A stretch of DNA of 64,000 bases from Paraspadella gotoi (taxonomy: Eukaryota > Chaetognatha). The position numbers and the translations under genes were made by a program. Under the pieces are notes generated by a model. It worked only from the letters and a program-made list of their open reading frames with translations. It ran no database searches and was not told where the DNA came from. Of the stretch, positions 12,300 to 22,870 are shown in pieces. The stretch spans positions 12,657,081-12,721,080 of the forward strand of contig CM119267.1 of the NCBI GenBank assembly GCA_051294375.1. Reading direction: 5' to 3'. The number at the start of each line of letters is the position of its first letter. The stretch's first letter is position 1.

Positions 12300-14204
12300 C
12301 GCCTAAGGAATAACATGCGACGCTCCGGGCTGTTTTGCGCTGAGAAAGTAACTCTGGCCGAACGATCAGCTGGGGGTGCAAATCCTTCCGCTTGGCTCTC
12401 AGAGCTCTGCCTCGGCGCATTGGCTATCGTGTTTGCCAATGGTCGTGCTAAAGTCGCTGCTGCTGCATGGCGGCGGTCGACTCTGCCGTCGGCGCGGTCT
12501 CACGATTTGCTTCCTCTTGAGCTCTTAATTGTATTCTCTGCAGGGCTGTCCGCTGAGCAATATTGCGTCTTTCTGTCGCGCTCCCTATCCGAGCTGCGCG
12601 GTTCCGCTGAATTCGTTCCAGTTCTTGGGAATATTCTTCCTCTGCAGTGTCTACTCTCGTTGTATGTAGCTCAAGAGCTCGTTGCAGCACTTCATCCCTC
12701 CCTCTCCTGGTCTGCTGTAGGACTAACGAGTGGGAGTTGTGTCTATAAAGACTGACTGCGTCGGGGCCAGTGGTTGTCCTAAGCTATTGTGGTCGTCGAT
12801 GTTGTTGCTGTGTGGCGGTTCTCCGCTCGTTGCCTGTGTTGAGGTCAGAGGTTTCTGGAATGCTGAAGTATGCTGCGGGGGTGTGGGTGCCGGGGAGATG
12901 GTCTCACGACATTGATTACGTCCAGTTGTAGCTATCGTGGAAGGGTCAAGGAAAGCTGTAGTTGGATGCGGAATGTCGACGCGGAGGATCTGGTTCTAGA
13001 TGCAATTGGTTCATCATACAACCGCATTGCCCCCCCACCGTCGGTATTATCCGTCCACCCATCCCTCGTATCGCAGGTCTTCCAAAGCTGGGGCGTATCA
13101 TACCTCCAAAGGGATGTGGCAAGGTCTCGGAGTCCCGCCACAAGCGTGACGAAGAGGCGTGGCAACAATTGAGTCACAGTCCAAAGATCTTCGACGCCAA
13201 GATAATCATCTCTTGGAACATATGATTGCAGGGAAAGTGTGACGATGGAACCGAATTGATTGGTGATTAAATTTAATTGTCTCAATGAGTTTTTATCATC
13301 AGGAGATAATGTATTAATTACATTAGATGATCGAGTAAAAACGTTGTTTTAATAGCATAATAAAACATGTATTTTCCACATGAGATAAAAGCCAGACTGA
13401 ATTTAAATCAGTAAACAATTCATTAAGTAAACAATAGATTCAATACCAATGAGACATCTTCTGTTGAATGAGTTTGATTACTTAAAAACAAAAGGTTCAT
13501 TATCATATTAAGTTCTTTATCTTGATGTTTGTAGAAGAGGATCTTGTGTCGTCTGGTGGCCCAAGATTGGGAATCTTGGTGCTCCAAATGGCCGAGGGGG
13601 TTCAATCCCGATCCTGTCTCATAAGCTCGGGTTCAATCCCCGATGCCTTCTCTAGTGACCATAGGGAGAGGGGGTACGACGTGGCTGATCTACAATAGTG
13701 GTTGGTATGTTTAAATCGTTTCCAACTCCGTCGACTGTGAATTGCATGAGGGTGGTTGCCGGGTATCGAGGTTTCTCTTGGAGACCCTCCTGGGTCCTTT
13801 CCATCGCCGCAGTCAGATTTGGGGTTGGCCTGTGCCCACTGCTGGCGGTTTTTCGCCTTGCTTTTTGAAGCTTTGCTTCCAATGCTTCCCTCATGCTGTT
13901 GGCGGAGGTGCGGTCTGGTGGCGATCCGGTCTCCTCGTATTTGTCGTAAAGACGCTGAAAGGTCCGTAGGAGACCTCCAGTTGCTCCGCAAACTCCGTCG
14001 GGTTCGCAACTTCCTCATCTTCCTGGGGAAAGCCATCCTTCTCCAGGGTAGAAGCCATTATGAGGGGGTTCAAAGGAAAAGAAGCATTAAATATAAATGT
14101 TCACACAAAGGAATATCTAATTATTCTGTCTCTATGCATCCATATCTGCAATATACTCTATAATATTTCTAATCATATATAAAGGAGACTTATCGGCTTT
14201 TTAC
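12300..14204 (-). pseudogene. Decayed BEL/Pao gag fragment, reversed
   Basis: On the minus strand this reproduces the 5' leader and gag of the central BEL/Pao element. It starts next to an LTR remnant with the leader GTAAAAAGCCGAT. The gag start codon at about 14,058 reads MASTLEKDGF. It then passes through the region of 13,891-13,660, is interrupted at 13,115-13,660, and resumes to about 12,300. The clearest coding piece (12,448-12,690) encodes a charged, Gln/Arg/Glu-rich helix likely to form a coiled coil, typical of the middle of BEL Gag. Stops and frame changes break it. It ends inside gag at the boundary with the 3.7-kb repeat, so it is truncated. Confidence 0.7.
13115..13660 (+). mobile_element. 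Insertion in BEL gag fragment, with tRNA-like 3' end
   Basis: The gag copy at 25,090-25,130 is continuous here, whereas this copy is opened by 546 bp. Near-matching heptamers flank the insert: AAAGGGA (13,108-13,114) and ATAGGGA (13,661-13,667). Near its right end, on the plus strand, are TGGCCGAG (13,589-13,596), like the A box of class II tRNAs, and GGTTCAATCCC (13,630-13,640), an exact match to the B box consensus. A second GGTTCAATCCC lies at 13,600-13,610. It may be a SINE or a tRNA pseudogene. A cloverleaf for a working tRNA could not be drawn. Confidence 0.45.
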
Positions 14205-14335
14205 TGTAAACGAAACGAGTAACGAACTAGTCTCAGTGGACCTCACCTCGTCCGTTGACCCGTCAGGCTGTGACTGGGTGACGCCGTCGTCCACTCGCCT
14301 CGTCTTTGCTGGAAGTGGGCGCGGTTTTTTATTGA
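14205..14335 (-). repeat. Diverged BEL LTR remnant
   Basis: Read in reverse, this resembles the last ~130 bases of the LTRs at 27,230-27,352 and 51,125-51,253, for example CGCGCCCACTTCC and CCTGACGGGTC, but it is clearly diverged. It ends in ACA directly before the same leader sequence. This junction helps fix the 3' boundary of the LTR. Confidence 0.55.
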
Positions 14336-14790
14336 TTCAAAGATTTGTTTATGAATTTCATCTTCAATATTATTTACTGCAATATGTAAATTAGATTAAA
14401 GCATTTCTATATACTAATTTGGATATTATAATGAGTACTATAATCTCATTTGCATATTGCAGTAAATAATAATGAAGTGAAAATTCAAACAAAAATACTT
14501 GAATCCAAATGTAATATAAAAATTTCAGAGCTATTTCAAGATGAGAAGCCATATCTAAATTTTTAACTTACTATGATAGCACACTTTTATAAAACTTCAT
14601 TGTAATTTATAATAATTTTTATTTAAAAAAAAACAGTAAGTCCCAGTCAAAACTATAAAAGCGTAGTAGTTTTTATAAAAATTCGTGACGCCGACGACGA
14701 CGACGACGACGACGACTACGTCACAAAGAAGCTCACCCGAATCAATATCGAACCTGAACCGGCTTCGCCGGTAGGCTCGATAATAAAGTT
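14336..14790. repeat. Dispersed repeat ending in a hairpin plus AATAAA
   Basis: This is related in direct orientation to 22,540-22,870, and 14,336-14,540 is related in inverted orientation to 21,430-21,625. It holds a 94-bp near-palindromic element (14,373-14,466) whose ends are TTTACTGCAATATG and CATATTGCAGTAAA; the inverted copy is 21,502-21,595. A CGA triplet run (14,688-14,716) and a stem-loop (14,747-14,781) followed at once by AATAAA close the unit. There is no coding frame. Confidence 0.6.
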
Positions 14791-15259
14791 TTGTCTTATT
14801 TCTATGAATATATAGAAATGATCTCGTAATTAGTTAAAATTAAAATTAAATCAATTAAATCAATAAATTAATTAACATCCAGCGCCATCCACCTCAAACT
14901 GAGTTTCGCCTCGAGATGCTGAAAAGTAACAACGACAACGCAAAAAAAAAACAACAACAACGACGACGATTCCCAACCTCGACCTTCGCGATTCCATCTC
15001 CGACTTTCGGTTCCATCGAGATGATTTGTGGTCAAGCGGCGTCGGGAAGCGTTACGGACCGCGGATCAGACGCCGCGCTCGAGCGCCTCCATTCCAGGGA
15101 CGGTCGGTGATTAAATGGGGAGTGGGTCAGTTGGGGTTGGGGGATTCTGGATGAAGGCATAGAACGGGAAATCAGAGGATATATTTTCAGTGTCCAGTAC
15201 AAAAGAAGAAAACAACAAAAAGGCGCAAAAAACTATAGCGGGCTTCAAAACTATATAAG

Positions 15260-15310
<51 letters not shown>

Positions 15311-15319
15311 AACGATAAT
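14791..15319. other. Non-genic, with (GA)n microsatellite
   Basis: I see nothing recognisable at 14,791-15,260. A 64-codon frame at 14,916 begins with an A-run/CAA repeat and has no recognisable continuation. 15,262-15,306 is a (GA)n run. Confidence 0.5.
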
Positions 15320-15321
15320 TA

Positions 15322-16207
15322 CAAGGTGACACACGACAGCCTGCCGCTAAAAATGATCATTTGAAAAATTGTTAAGATTTTTGTAATCTGAAAAATTTTT
15401 TTGTAGTAAAAACCTAAATCATTTATATATTCAAATTTCATATTGATTTGTTTTGATTTGACTTGGCAATGAGCAGAGAAAAGTTGTCTTCAAAATCGTG
15501 TTTCATTTTAAAACTCCATTTTTTTTTCTTCAATCTGTTTGTTTAACTTTTTAATCATTTTTTAAAAATTTTATATAACAAGGTATCAATTTTAATCTCT
15601 TCTGAAATCTCTTAAAAATATGAAGAGAATGGCATAACTAAAAATACTTTAATATAAAAATTAGCCTATCCAGCTTTAAATAAAAAAGGTAATCAAAATT
15701 AAGATAATTATTAAATTAAAATTTCTTAAAGAGCAGTTTTAGAATAATTATTAAATTATTGTTAGCTATTTTATATAAACAATAATTGGTCAGTGAAAAT
15801 AGATCAGATATTTGAAAAAATATATTTTAAGATTTTATTATTTTAATTTGGATTATCTTGATTAAAATGCTGATGAGGCTAATTTTTATGTTACAATATT
15901 CTTAAATATGTCATTTTCTTCAAATTTTCAAGAGCTCTCAAAAGATATTGATACGTTTTTATGTAAAAATTATTTAAAAAATGTTCATAAAGTTAGACAA
16001 ATAGATTGAAAAAAAATATTTATTTTAAAATGAAATACAATTTTTAAAGCAACTTTTTCCCTGTCAAGTCAAATCATAACCAATCAATATAAAATTTTGA
16101 TATATAAATGATTTAGGTTTTTACTATAGAAAAAAAATTTTCAGATTAAAAAAATCTTTACAAGTTTGACGATTTTTTTTAGCGGCGGGCTCTCGTGTGT
16201 CACCTTG
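15322..16207. mobile_element. Inverted-repeat element (MITE/foldback type), TA-flanked, copy A
   Basis: The ends are CAAGGTGACACACGA and its complement TCGTGTGTCACCTTG, bounded on both sides by TA (15,320-15,321 and 16,208-16,209), as for Tc1/mariner-type insertions. The inverted arms extend inward for roughly 200 bp: GCCGCTAAAAA at about 15,345, AAACCTAAATCATTTATAT at about 15,410, and their complements near 16,180 and 16,105. The interior is AT-rich without a transposase frame. The arms resemble those of the larger element at 18,776-20,687. Confidence 0.75.
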
Positions 16208-17154
16208 TATCTAAGAAATCTCAAAACAAATGTTAGGGCGGGAGAAAAAGGAAAATAAAAAGTACTATGAATTGTTAATACTTATAAATAAATAAAAAAG
16301 TTATAAGGGGAGAAGGGTATGAAGGGAGCTAAGATCGAAATCGAGGCTGAAAACGACCGCTGCGACGCCCATCGAGCATCGGAATTTGAGCCGCATAAAA
16401 ATTCTGATCTGAATGCGAAAGAGGGGATTTTTATGAGGCGCCATATCTGGTCGAATCTCGAGGAATAGCGAATTTCGGAAGGGAAGTTCGAGATGCTTTG
16501 ACCGCATATTTTGATCGCATATTTAATATTTGATATTAGATTGAATTTTTGACTGCACTTTTTCCGTAATGTTTTTAGTGCACTGACGAAAATTGTTTAC
16601 ATATTAAGGTGCGACTTATGTGCGACTTATGACTTAAGCACGGTAAAGCAAAAATGCCCACCTGAGAATAAGTGCAAAAAACTTTACGCAAACGCATACA
16701 GGCAAGTCAGTCAGTCAGTCAGTTTCCATATATTCGCTCATTCGCTTAAGGTCGCGACGGCAAAGATGTCCATCGGCAGCAATAGGCAAGTTCCATCTCC
16801 TTTGCCCTCTCCCAGACTCCCCGTTCTCCACTCCTCTGCCCTCCCTCCTCCCCCCCCGCGCCACTCCAACGTTAACGGTTTTCCTCTTCTGCAAAATCGT
16901 TGGCTTTTTCGCGGAAACGACGTCATTCTTATTCTTCTTCTTCTTCTTCTTCTTCTTCTTCTTCTTCTTTTTCTTTTTCTTTTTCTTTTTCTTTTTCTTT
17001 TTCTTTTTCTTTTTCTTTTTTGTCGTCGTCGTCGTCGTCGTCGTCGGTGTTATCGTCGTTGTCGTATTTGTCGTCGCCGTCACCTTTGTATCATCAACGT
17101 CGTCGACGTCATAAACTCTGTCGTATGTTCTCGAGAATATAAACGTTAAACGGG
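16208..17154. other. Non-genic region with triplet microsatellites
   Basis: I recognise nothing in 16,208-16,900. 16,930-16,970 is (TTC)n, 16,970-17,018 is a CTTTTT-type run and 17,020-17,085 is GTC-rich. A 187-codon antisense frame (16,715-17,278) consists largely of Lys and Thr runs made by these repeats and is not a gene. Confidence 0.6.
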
Positions 17155-17315
17155 TTGTGTGGCCTTTCGTGAACGGGTTTTGCCACGGGGATAGCTCGTA
17201 ACAGACTTTGTCACGTTGGCATCTCGTAATGGGCTTTGCCACGTTGGCATCTCGAAATGGGATGTGCCACGGGGGCAATCCTAACGAGCTTTGCTACGTT
17301 GGCTGAATGGATCCA
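17155..17315. repeat. Degenerate ~30-bp tandem repeat
   Basis: Four to five imperfect units of the type GGGCTTTGCCACGTTGGCAT with CTCGTAAT between them. Confidence 0.65.
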
Positions 17316-17399
17316 GAGAATTTCTTTGACCCATGAGCGACTGTTTCATCTCAATGTATCTACGTTCTCACCTTCTTTCAATTCATCCATTTACTCTCT

Positions 17400-17930
17400 T
17401 CTTCTGATAATTCCAATTACTTGTGATTGAATGGATGGATTGGAATGAAATTTGGTGTGTGGGTAGGGAAGTGTATGATTGACCTGGATATGATGGAATC
17501 GTCCGAGTGGAAATGAGTTTAAATGGAAAAAAACAAAAAAATATATTTTACTATTGAGTGGATGTGGCGATTGACTTGAAATTTTGTATGTTGGTAGGAA
17601 AGTGTGTGATTAAGCTGGAAATCAAGTTTCGATGGAATCGTTTGAGTGGAAATGAGTTTAAATGGAAAAAACAAAAAACTAGTTTCACTAATTGATTATG
17701 CTTCTTTTCTTTTTATATTAAATGTAAATGCAAGATGTAATTTAATCAAAACTTAAAGTTTATTAATCAATTAGTCAATTAATTGATCAATAAATAATTA
17801 ATCAGTCAACTAATCAATCAAAACAAACATTTCGGATCAAATTAACTTGAATTAATTGATTATTAATTAATTGATTACCGATAATGATCGAGGGCAGATC
17901 CGACATTGTTTGCTCAAACTTGTTTTAAAA
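17400..17930. repeat. Left arm of a large composite inverted repeat
   Basis: 17,405-17,690 holds two direct copies of a ~125-bp unit containing GGAAAGTGTGTGATTAAGCT; an older copy lies at 2050-2180. This and the following AT-rich part, with 17,880-17,925 (GGCAGATCCGACATTGTTTG), recur inverted at 21,240-21,420 and 20,735-20,785. The arms enclose about 2.8 kb that includes inverted-repeat element B. Confidence 0.6.
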
Positions 17931-18775
17931 CTTATTTTCACGGATAGTTCATTTTGGCCTATTTCCCTTTTGGCCTCCACTCTCCTCAATTTCCTCTGAC
18001 AAATTCCGTTCTGTTTCGCCTCGGATCTGTCCGTACAGAAATCCGTCCATTCGTCCATTCTCGATTTCCGTCCACCCATGAAACTTCGACGCTATTTTGG
18101 AAGTGAAACGCGCGACAACTAACCACGACCGAGAAGCGTAATCGAGCGGATTGAGGGTTTAACGAGATCGTGACGAGAAACCGATGTTTACGGACCGACG
18201 TCATGCATGAAACGTCGCAAGCGCTCTCGAAACGCACGCTTTTAAAAACGCGGCCGAACGAAAAAAAACAAAAAAACCCAAATATCGCGCAAATCCCAGT
18301 CCGCTTATATCTCGTCGCAAAATTACCTTCGTGGTTCAAAAGCCCGGGTAAAAAAAGGAACATCCAGACAGATTGATAGAAAGCCGGTTGAAAAAAAATA
18401 TACCCTTTTTTCCCGCTTCCCACTTCCTCATCCCGCTTTTTCTTCCTACCCCTACCCCCAACCTCGATTCTTTCCGCCACACCCCCCGACGCCTCCCACC
18501 CACACAACACCGGTGGCCCACTATAAAATTGAGGTTGACTCGACGGGAGTTCGACCTTTATTGGTTTCGAGCGCCTTTCATTTTTGACTTTCCTTCCGCC
18601 TTTGACGAGATCGGAAAAAAAAACGAGCCTCGCTTCTCTCTCTTTTTTTGTCCTGGTCTTTTTCACTCCAACAACAACAACAACAACAACTCCAGGTTTT
18701 TTTTCATTTATCGATAAAAGGAACTCTTGCAAAGAGAGAAAACGGTGGAAGAAATACATAAGAAAAAATCTTGTG
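17931..18775. other. Non-genic, moderately GC-rich stretch
   Basis: This is richer in G+C and CpG than its surroundings from about 17,990 to 18,560. A 266-codon antisense frame (17,986-18,786) crosses homopolymers and an AAC microsatellite. It contains Val runs and Lys/Arg-rich pieces and shows no domain I recognise. I see no supported gene. Confidence 0.4.
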
Positions 18776-18922
18776 CATGGTGACAATTTTACAAGCGCCG
18801 GTAAAAAAACGCTGTCATTTGCAAACCAGTGGTTATCTCATTGATATTAAAAATTAATTGAGTAGAAAATGTTAAAGTAAATTATGTGTTCAAATTTTAT
18901 GTTGATCACTTAAGATATGCCT

Positions 18923-19149
18923 GAGGAGACAGTAATTATTGATATATGTTAGTGACAGAACCGTTCAATATAAGCAGTCCCTGAGCTTCGGATCAGGTGT
19001 AACACCGTGTTACAGGCGGGTGAAGCGCCCCTTCCCTCTTAACTGCTAGGCGGCCACCCGGCTAGAACCCCGGACCTTTGGGTTGGGAGGCGAATGACTT
19101 GCCTCGCACCAATGGCGCTTGATGAACTGTTGGTGGATTTTAGTCCACC
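18923..19149 (-). mobile_element. tRNA-derived SINE-like repeat, copy 3, with target duplication
   Basis: It matches copies 1 and 2. The octamer ATATGCCT lies immediately on both sides (18,915-18,922 and 19,150-19,157). The opposite arm of the host element (about 20,565-20,580, read in reverse) carries the same sequence without the insert, giving the empty site. Minus-strand reading shows GGGGTTCTAGCC as a B-box-like element. Confidence 0.7.
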
Positions 19150-19404
19150 ATATGCCTTAAAAATGAGTGGAGAAAGTTGGCTTGCAAAATCGGGTTTCAT
19201 TTTCCAACTCACTGTTCTTAAATTAAATTTTTTTTCAACCTTTAGCACTTGTTTAAAATATTAACAATATTACTATCCTCAGAAAGCCCTTTAAAAATGA
19301 AGAGAATGATATACTTACGAAAGCTCTTACATAAAAATTAAGCTGCCCAGCGTTGGTTCAATTAAGAGAGTCAAAAGTGAATTATGTAAAATTTTAAATC
19401 TTTT

Positions 19405-19740
19405 TTATTGTGTATAAACTATCAATTTCGTTGCGTTTTGAAATTTAGGAGGAGGGAGAGGAGTCTGTATCTCCTGCACCAAAGCAGGCAAGAACAGGCA
19501 ATCGCCCACCTCACCGTCAGGTGAGAGGAGGACCGTCGGGAGGCCTATCAGGCCAGAGAGATATTCGAGTGGCGTTAGGCATTTTCCCAGGAGGATCACT
19601 ACCAGGTCCCGAAATGTCACACTCCACACTCAGTCCACAGTCATATCTTCTCAGCCAGTGACAAGCCAATGACCCGAGCCTATCGCAAACGTCCCACCTT
19701 TGCCCGCCCGGGGGGGGGGCAGCTCATTTTGAGCTCTTTC
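19405..19740 (-). other. Unrecognised GC-richer insert within element B
   Basis: This segment has a base composition unlike the AT-rich arms and holds a 74-codon antisense frame (19,405-19,629) with ordinary amino-acid composition but no domain I recognise. It has no counterpart in copy A, so it is probably a further insertion. A G-homopolymer follows at about 19,710. Confidence 0.3.
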
Positions 19741-19924
19741 TCTCAACTTAATTTCACTAACTCTTTACTTACCTATCCCTCATCACTTATTCTTCTATTT
19801 CAATTTCGACTTCTTAAACTCATTAATTTATTTTTCAATGTTACTATTAGTTTAACTCTTAAGTTTGTTATTTTATTTCTCTATCATTGTTATACATTAC
19901 AAAAAATGTAAAGATTTTCTCTTA

Positions 19925-19927
<3 letters not shown>

Positions 19928-19988
<61 letters not shown>

Positions 19989-20215
19989 CTAACCTAATGT
20001 TAAAGAGTAAAAAATTATTGATTGTCATAACTGATGAAGACTCTAAAACTCGAAACATGTATTAACAACAATACAATTCGTTGATAAAAACAAATAAATT
20101 GTTTGTTTTTTTCTCCTAAATCTTTTTTAAAATATATGACCTGTTTAAATTATTATAACATAATAATAATAATAATAATAATAATAATTTTTATATTGGT
20201 TGTACCAATTTCATA
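19928..20215. repeat. TC and TAA microsatellites, with repeated motifs
   Basis: (TC)n lies at 19,928-19,982 and (TAA)n at about 20,160-20,188. Between them, CTGATGAAGACTC followed by CTCGAAACATGT (about 20,030-20,058) resembles the motif in the palindrome at 3138-3359. GGTTGTACCAATTTCAT follows at 20,198. Confidence 0.5.
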
Positions 20216-20687
20216 AAATATTATTGTTTATTTAAGTTTCATGAAAGAGCCTGAAAAAAGAAGATTTAAGATAGCCAATCACAATTTGATATAAATCTTA
20301 AATTTACCCTCCAGTTATTGATTTTTGGAAAGATGTCTCATTTTTGAGTATCCTTATTAGATTAAAGATGGGCCGGTTAAATTATATACTACAGTTATTT
20401 AGATTTGAAAGGGCTTTCAGAACATAATAATATTATTATTATTTTATTTCAAATTTCTTCAGAAAACTTACTGAAAGTAAGAGAAAACAATTGAATCTAA
20501 AAAAATCGAGTTGGAAAATGAAACGCGATTTTACAAGCCAACTTTCTCCACTCACTGTCAAGGCATATCTTAACTGATCTATATAAAATTTGAACACATA
20601 AATTATTTTATTTTAAAATAAATGAAATAACCACTGGTTTGCAAATGACAGCGTTTTTTTACCGGCGCTTGTAAAATTGTCACCATG

Positions 20688-21660
20688 TAAATAGTGATCT
20701 CGCCAGACGAGAGGAGGAAATACAGAAATAAACAAGTTTGAGCAAACTATGTCGGATCTGCCCACGATCATTAGCGGTAATTAATTAATTAAAATAATAA
20801 TTGTTATTATTGTCGTCGTCGCCATCATCGTCGTTGCTTTTGTCATGGTCAGTGACGGAAAGACCTAAAAACAAACATTTAAGATCAAATAAATTAGTTT
20901 ATTAATTAAATTATTATTTTAGTTTATATATTTATATTAATATTCATATTAATTAATTAATTAAAATGTTGCTTTTTAGGTCTTTTCATCACTGATCACG
21001 ACAAAAGCAACGACAACGATGATGGCAACGATGACAATAATGCCGATAACGATTGACATGATTGACTGATTGATTGATTAAATAATTAATTAATTTATAA
21101 ATAAATTCATTGAATAATTAAATAATAGATAACTAAATAATTTGTTTAATTGAATAATTAATTGATAAATTAATTGACCAATTAATTAATTATTTATTAA
21201 TTTATTGATTAAATAATTAACTGATTAATTATTTGATTAATTAATACATCTTGCATTTACATTTAATATAAAAAGAAAAAGAAGCATAATCAATTAGTGA
21301 AAAAGGTTTTTTGTTTTTTTCCATTTAAACTCATTTCCAATAAGACGATTCCATCGAAACTTGATTTCCAGCTTAATCACACACTTTCCTACCCACATGC
21401 AAAATTTCAAGTCAATCTTCTTCTCATCTTGAAATAGCTCTGAAATTTTCATATTACATTTGGATTCAATATGTTTTGTTTGAATTTCCACTTTATTATG
21501 ATTTACTGCAATATGCAAATGAGATTATAGTACTCATTATAATATCCAAATTAGTATATAGAAATGCTTTAATCTAATTTACATATTGCAGTAAATAATA
21601 TTGAAGATAAAATTCATAAACAAATCTTTGAATCAATAAAAAACATGTGAAATCAAAAGA
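20688..21660. repeat. Right arm of the composite inverted repeat
   Basis: 20,735-20,785 and 21,240-21,420 are the complements of parts of 17,400-17,930. 21,430-21,660 is the complement of 14,336-14,540 and holds the 94-bp near-palindrome (21,502-21,595). In between, 20,790-21,240 is AT-rich with TTAATTAATTGA-type repeats. There is no gene. Confidence 0.6.
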
Positions 21661-21825
21661 CCTTTTTAATGAGGAGCTATATCTTAATTTTAATACAAAT
21701 AAAAATAAAATCTTTTACAAGCTATGATTGAAAAAAATTGTAAAAATTTCCAATTGTAAAAAATTGTAACATTTTTTTCCTTTCTTTTATTTCTTTAAAT
21801 TATATATACATTTTTCTTCTAATTT

Positions 21826-22101
21826 TTGTCAGTTGCTGCCTTTTCTGAACCCTTTAAAAACGAGTTCAGGCTCTGCAGTGACTGTTCAGCTGCCTTCCAG
21901 CGGCTGTCAAGCTTTCTCTCTCTGTCTCTGTCTCTCTCTGTCTCTCTCTGTCTCTCTCTGTCTCTCTCTCTCTCTCTCTGTACGATCTCTTGCGTGATCG
22001 TTTTTTGAAATTTTTTTTTCCTTTTAAAAACTTTTATTATCGCCATTTATTCCGCGATTTTTCTCAATGCAAAATCCCAAATTTACATCCGAGATTTTCT
22101 T

Positions 22102-22133
<32 letters not shown>

Positions 22134-22440
22134 ACTCATACACGCATTTGTTTGTATTATTTATGATGAATGATTCATTGCGTCAATGAATGACTATTAT
22201 CGCATTAATGAATGACTATCATCGTATCAATCATTTGGTTATTATCACATAAATCATTTGGTTATCATCACATCGATCATTTGGTTATCATCGCATCAAT
22301 TATTGGTTATCATCCCATCAATATGTGGTTATCATCGCATCAATCATTTGGTTATCATCGCATCAATCCTTTGGTTATCATCGCATCAATATTTGGTTAT
22401 CATTGAAGGTTGGCTCGATCCTATTCTTTTAAGATTTTTT
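21826..22440. repeat. Inverted, internally deleted copy of the 3.7-kb repeat
   Basis: Read in reverse it matches the right end of the 3.7-kb repeat (about 11,880-12,290). It then passes through about eight 23-bp minisatellite units (GTTATCATCGCATCAAT; 22,220-22,403) and joins sequence equal to the complement of 6240-6300. The segment equivalent to 6345-7692 is absent. Loss by recombination between the two minisatellite blocks explains this. Confidence 0.65.
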
Positions 22441-22870
22441 TTATTAGCTTCTCTTTCTGTTGATTTGCGTGCTTATATATATATATTGATTATAGATTGT
22501 TATTTCTAATAATAGCATTGTGGTCCCTCTGTGGAATGTAATTTGCTTATTGCAGTATATCTTAATGCAAAAAAAATTAAAACAAAAATATTTGATTCCA
22601 TATGAAACATGAAAATTGCAAAGAACTTAAAAATTAGAAACCATATGTAAACTTTTAACTTATTATGATCGCACACTTTTATAAAAATCCATCATAATTC
22701 GTAGTAGTTTTTATTAAAAAAAAAAACAAAATTGTAAGCCCCAGACAAAACTATATAAGAAAAAAGCGTGACGCCAACGATAATGACGACGGCGACGACG
22801 TCACAAAGAAGCTGAGCTTTCGCTTAATCTCGCCAAGACGGGCTTTGGCCCGTCTAGCGAGATAATAAAA
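22441..22870. repeat. Second copy of hairpin-ended dispersed repeat
   Basis: 22,540-22,800 parallels 14,440-14,735. The unit ends with a stem-loop at 22,827-22,863 (AGACGGGC pairing with GCCCGTCT) followed directly by AATAAA (22,864-22,869). The stem sequence is quite different from the one at 14,747-14,781, but its position and layout are the same. Confidence 0.6.

Larger units (their letters stand above)
18776..20687. mobile_element. Inverted-repeat element (MITE/foldback type), copy B, with nested insertions
   Basis: The left end, CATGGTGACAATTTTACAAG, is matched at the right end by its complement, and the match continues through GCGCCGGTAAAAAAACGC. The first ~45 bp are essentially identical and the arms continue for over 200 bp with gaps. 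The start CATGGTGACA resembles CAAGGTGACA of copy A, and the arms share further sequence (GAGAAAGTTG, GTTTCATTTT), so the two are one family. The right flank is TA and the left flank TG. Inside are a SINE-like insertion, an unrecognised segment (19,440-19,720), a TC run and a TAA run. No transposase is visible. Confidence 0.75.

Noticed and set aside
12315-12755. 146-codon plus-strand ORF
   Set aside because: It is antisense to the BEL gag coiled-coil region, which is the supported reading.
16715-17278. 187-codon antisense ORF with a long Lys run
   Set aside because: It is the reverse reading of TTC/CTTTTT/GTC microsatellites; no non-repetitive coding signal.
17986-18786. 266-codon antisense ORF
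   Set aside because: Although long, it crosses homopolymers and an AAC repeat, has Val and Lys/Arg runs and no domain, and overlaps the end of element B. Stops are simply scarce in this GC-richer stretch.
22220-22403. Regularly spaced 23-bp repeats resembling a CRISPR array
   Set aside because: There are no unique spacers; the units are contiguous minisatellite repeats in a eukaryotic repeat family.
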